A DNA stretch of 7,770 nucleotides, from NCBI GenBank assembly GCA_030041195.1, contig JASHOI010000134.1:1-7770 (forward strand), read 5' to 3'. Source of the DNA: Streptosporangiaceae bacterium (GTDB taxonomy: Bacteria > Actinomycetota > Actinomycetes > Streptosporangiales > Streptosporangiaceae). The position numbers and the translations under genes were made by a program. The first letter of the stretch is position 1; each line of letters starts with the position of its first letter. The notes under the pieces are model-generated. The model was given only the letters and a program-made list of their open reading frames with translations, was not told the DNA's origin and did no database searches. Positions 7,063-7,770 of the stretch are shown here, piece after piece.

Positions 7063-7090
7063 TGCGGGCCAAAGGGCCCGCCCCAGGCCT
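7058..7090. repeat. 13-bp hairpin with bulge, overlapping the preceding stem
   Basis: AGGCCT (7058-7063) pairs with AGGCCT (7085-7090). It continues directly into GCGGGCC (7064-7070) paired with GGCCCGC (7075-7081). The loop is AAAG and there is a three-base CCC bulge (7082-7084). Confidence 0.7.
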
Positions 7091-7129
7091 AGTTCCCCCG
7101 TTTCGGCCTGGCCAGGGTCATCAACGTCA

Positions 7130-7214
7130 GTGACCGAAACCACATCTTCGGCGTTGTTAGCCGGTCACGCTCCGGTGATCACCCTTCGTACACCTACGAT
7201 GCCACATCGTGGTG
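7130..7214. repeat. Cluster of operator-like inverted repeats
   Basis: Three symmetric elements stand in the lower-GC island. GTGACCG (7130-7136) faces CGGTCAC (7162-7168). GGTGATCACC (7174-7183) is a perfect 10-bp palindrome. CACC-T-ACGATG (7191-7201) faces CATCGTGGTG (7205-7214), giving a 10-bp stem with one bulged T and a three-base loop. Short symmetric sites of this size are typical of dimeric repressor operators or small RNA hairpins. Which protein would bind is unknown. Confidence 0.45.
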
Positions 7215-7359
7215 ACTATGTGAATACCCCAGGTCAGGACCCTAAAACAGAGAGAGCGCAGCTTCGGCCAACTTTCTTCCGGCGATCACTCTGACCTCGC
7301 TAAACCTCATACGCCACAGTCGTTTCGGCCTAGCTCTGGGACATTAGGGCAAACGTTAG

Positions 7360-7423
7360 CCCGGTGCCTGGACCAGCCAGAGCCAGTGCCCGGGCCAGCC
7401 AGGCCAGTGCCCGGGCCAGCCAC
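7360..7423. repeat. 21-bp tandem repeat, about three copies
   Basis: Two adjacent copies, 7382-7402 and 7403-7423, differ at only one base (20/21); the unit core is GCCAGTGCCCGGGCCAGCCA. A third, degenerate copy precedes them at 7360-7380 (17/21 matches), separated by one extra base at 7381. The period is divisible by three, but no credible protein is encoded: the minus-strand frame reads WPGHWPG repeats with no gene context. Confidence 0.85.
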
Positions 7424-7491
7424 CCCCGGGTGCCCACCGGGGGCGGCAGGGGGTACCAGAGCTACCCCGCCGGGCTAATCCACAACGGCGG
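7423..7491. repeat. Three small hairpins in a row
   Basis: CCCCCGG (7423-7429) pairs with CCGGGGG (7437-7443). GGGGTA (7450-7455) pairs with TACCCC (7463-7468). CCGCCG (7467-7472) pairs with CGGCGG (7486-7491). The last two share bases 7467-7468. No T-tract follows any of them. Confidence 0.55.
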
Positions 7492-7494
7492 CCC

Positions 7495-7562
7495 GTCATG
7501 TCCATGATCGTGGTGGGTTTTTCCGGAATAGCAGCCAAAACTCACCACGATCATGAAATGAC
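7495..7562. repeat. Long inverted repeat with 19-bp stem, candidate dispersed palindromic element
   Basis: Bases 7503-7521 (CATGATCGTGGTGGGTTTT) pair with 7537-7555 over 19 positions, with one G·T wobble (7516/7542) and no mismatch. The loop is 15 bases. Outside an internal loop, GTCAT (7495-7499) also pairs with ATGAC (7558-7562). The stem is AT-richer than its surroundings and its T-run lies inside the stem, so it is not a normal rho-independent terminator. It resembles a REP- or MITE-like palindrome. No transposase is present, and copy number cannot be judged from one window. Confidence 0.8.
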
Positions 7563-7609
7563 CGCTCGCCGCGGCGCCGCGGGCACGCTGGCCTGGCGGG
7601 CGTGGCCGA

Positions 7610-7615
7610 TACGGT
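7610..7615 (+). promoter_or_regulatory. Possible -10 element for leaderless adenosyltransferase mRNA
   Basis: TACGGT fits TAnnnT and ends seven bases before the ATG at 7623. That is close to the spacing seen for leaderless transcripts in actinobacteria. No ribosome site precedes this ATG, which agrees with a leaderless start. Confidence 0.4.
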
Positions 7616-7622
7616 TGACTGC

Positions 7623-7770
7623 ATGTCGGACCAACGCAGGGAGAACCCCGTCGTGCTCTCCCGGATCTACACCCGCACCGGGGACGACGGCAGCACCGCG
7701 CTCGGCGACGGCAGCCGCGCGGCCAAGACCGATCCCAGGCTCGCCGCCTACGCCGACGTCGACGAGGCCA
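7623..7770 (+). CDS. PduO-type ATP:cob(I)alamin adenosyltransferase, N-terminal part
   Basis: The first 49 codons of a gene cut by the right edge. RIYTRTGDDGSTALGDGSR, followed by AAKTDPRLAAYADVDEA, is the N-terminal ATP-binding signature of PduO-type adenosyltransferases. These transfer the adenosyl group of ATP to cob(I)alamin or cob(I)yrinic acid diamide, making coenzyme B12 in the cytosol. Two starts compete. ATG at 7623 has no ribosome site but a TAnnnT box seven bases upstream (leaderless reading). GTG at 7653 has AGGGAG (7638-7643) nine bases upstream and would start at VLSRIYTRTGD, close to the N-terminus of many relatives. The ATG is given here, and the GTG is about as likely. No B12 riboswitch was seen upstream. 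No neighbour in the window is clearly tied to cobalamin. Family is confident, gene length is unknown. Confidence 0.92.
   Translation, partial: MSDQRRENPVVLSRIYTRTGDDGSTALGDGSRAAKTDPRLAAYADVDEA

Larger units (their letters stand above)
6792..7622. other. 831-bp non-coding region between two divergent gene starts
   Basis: No convincing gene was found here. The open frames that cross it start at GTG or TTG, lack ribosome sites, show no recognisable motifs and run straight through palindromes. It should hold the promoters of the GMC gene (leftward) and of the adenosyltransferase gene (rightward). It divides into four parts: strong GC-rich hairpins at 6873-7090, a lower-GC island at 7141-7320, a 21-bp tandem repeat with small hairpins at 7360-7491, and a long inverted repeat at 7495-7562. 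No gene ends here, so the hairpins are not needed as gene-end terminators. Confidence 0.75.

Noticed and set aside
6854..7294. 146-residue open frame in the intergenic region, including a 31-codon ATG frame at 7199-7294
   Set aside because: It starts at GTG with no ribosome site, crosses three palindromes and resembles no known family. The ATG at 7199 also lacks a ribosome site and sits inside a hairpin.
7360..7423. CRISPR array
   Set aside because: The units abut without spacers and no cas gene is in the window.
7356..7538. Minus-strand frame with WPGHWPG repeats
   Set aside because: The repeats simply reflect the 21-bp tandem DNA repeat. There is no ribosome site or context.
7340..7622. 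B12 riboswitch ahead of the adenosyltransferase gene
   Set aside because: The region is structured and the gene is cobalamin-related, but I could not find a B12-box-like sequence or the multi-helix core. A covariance-model search would settle it.

Overview
The window is very GC-rich, with the strong G/C third-position bias of a high-GC actinomycete. It carries actinobacterial hallmarks: an AfsR-like SARP regulator fused to NB-ARC and TPR domains, a PduO-type cobalamin adenosyltransferase, and a GTG start with a GGAGG ribosome site. The genus cannot be told from the sequence alone.

Layout, left to right. (1) At 2-505 (+) is the C-terminal part of a phytoene-desaturase/PYROXD2-like FAD oxidoreductase. 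It is followed nine bases later by a small ASCH-like protein (515-835, +), probably in the same operon. (2) A large SARP-NB-ARC-TPR regulator (830-3679, -) runs tail-to-tail into the ASCH gene with a 6-bp overlap of the coding ends. (3) A 206-bp AT-richer divergent promoter region (3680-3885) separates the regulator from a Gfo/Idh/MocA-family oxidoreductase (3886-5142, +). (4) A GMC-family FAD alcohol/choline-dehydrogenase-like enzyme (5145-6791, -) converges on that gene with only two bases between the stop codons. (5) An 831-bp non-coding stretch (6792-7622) lies between the starts of two divergent genes. It holds a run of strong GC hairpins (6873-7090), a 55% GC island (7141-7320), a 21-bp tandem repeat with more hairpins (7360-7491) and a long AT-cored inverted repeat (7495-7562). 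(6) A PduO-type cob(I)alamin adenosyltransferase begins at 7623 (+) and is cut by the window edge.

Working together: three redox enzymes (FAD desaturase-like, Gfo/Idh/MocA, GMC) surround a SARP-type regulator, a class that often activates nearby biosynthetic or catabolic genes. The divergent arrangement makes the Gfo/Idh/MocA gene its most likely direct target. This linkage is inferred from position. No complete biosynthetic cluster is visible, and no defence or mobile system was found. The least explained part of the window is the structured intergenic region 6792-7622.
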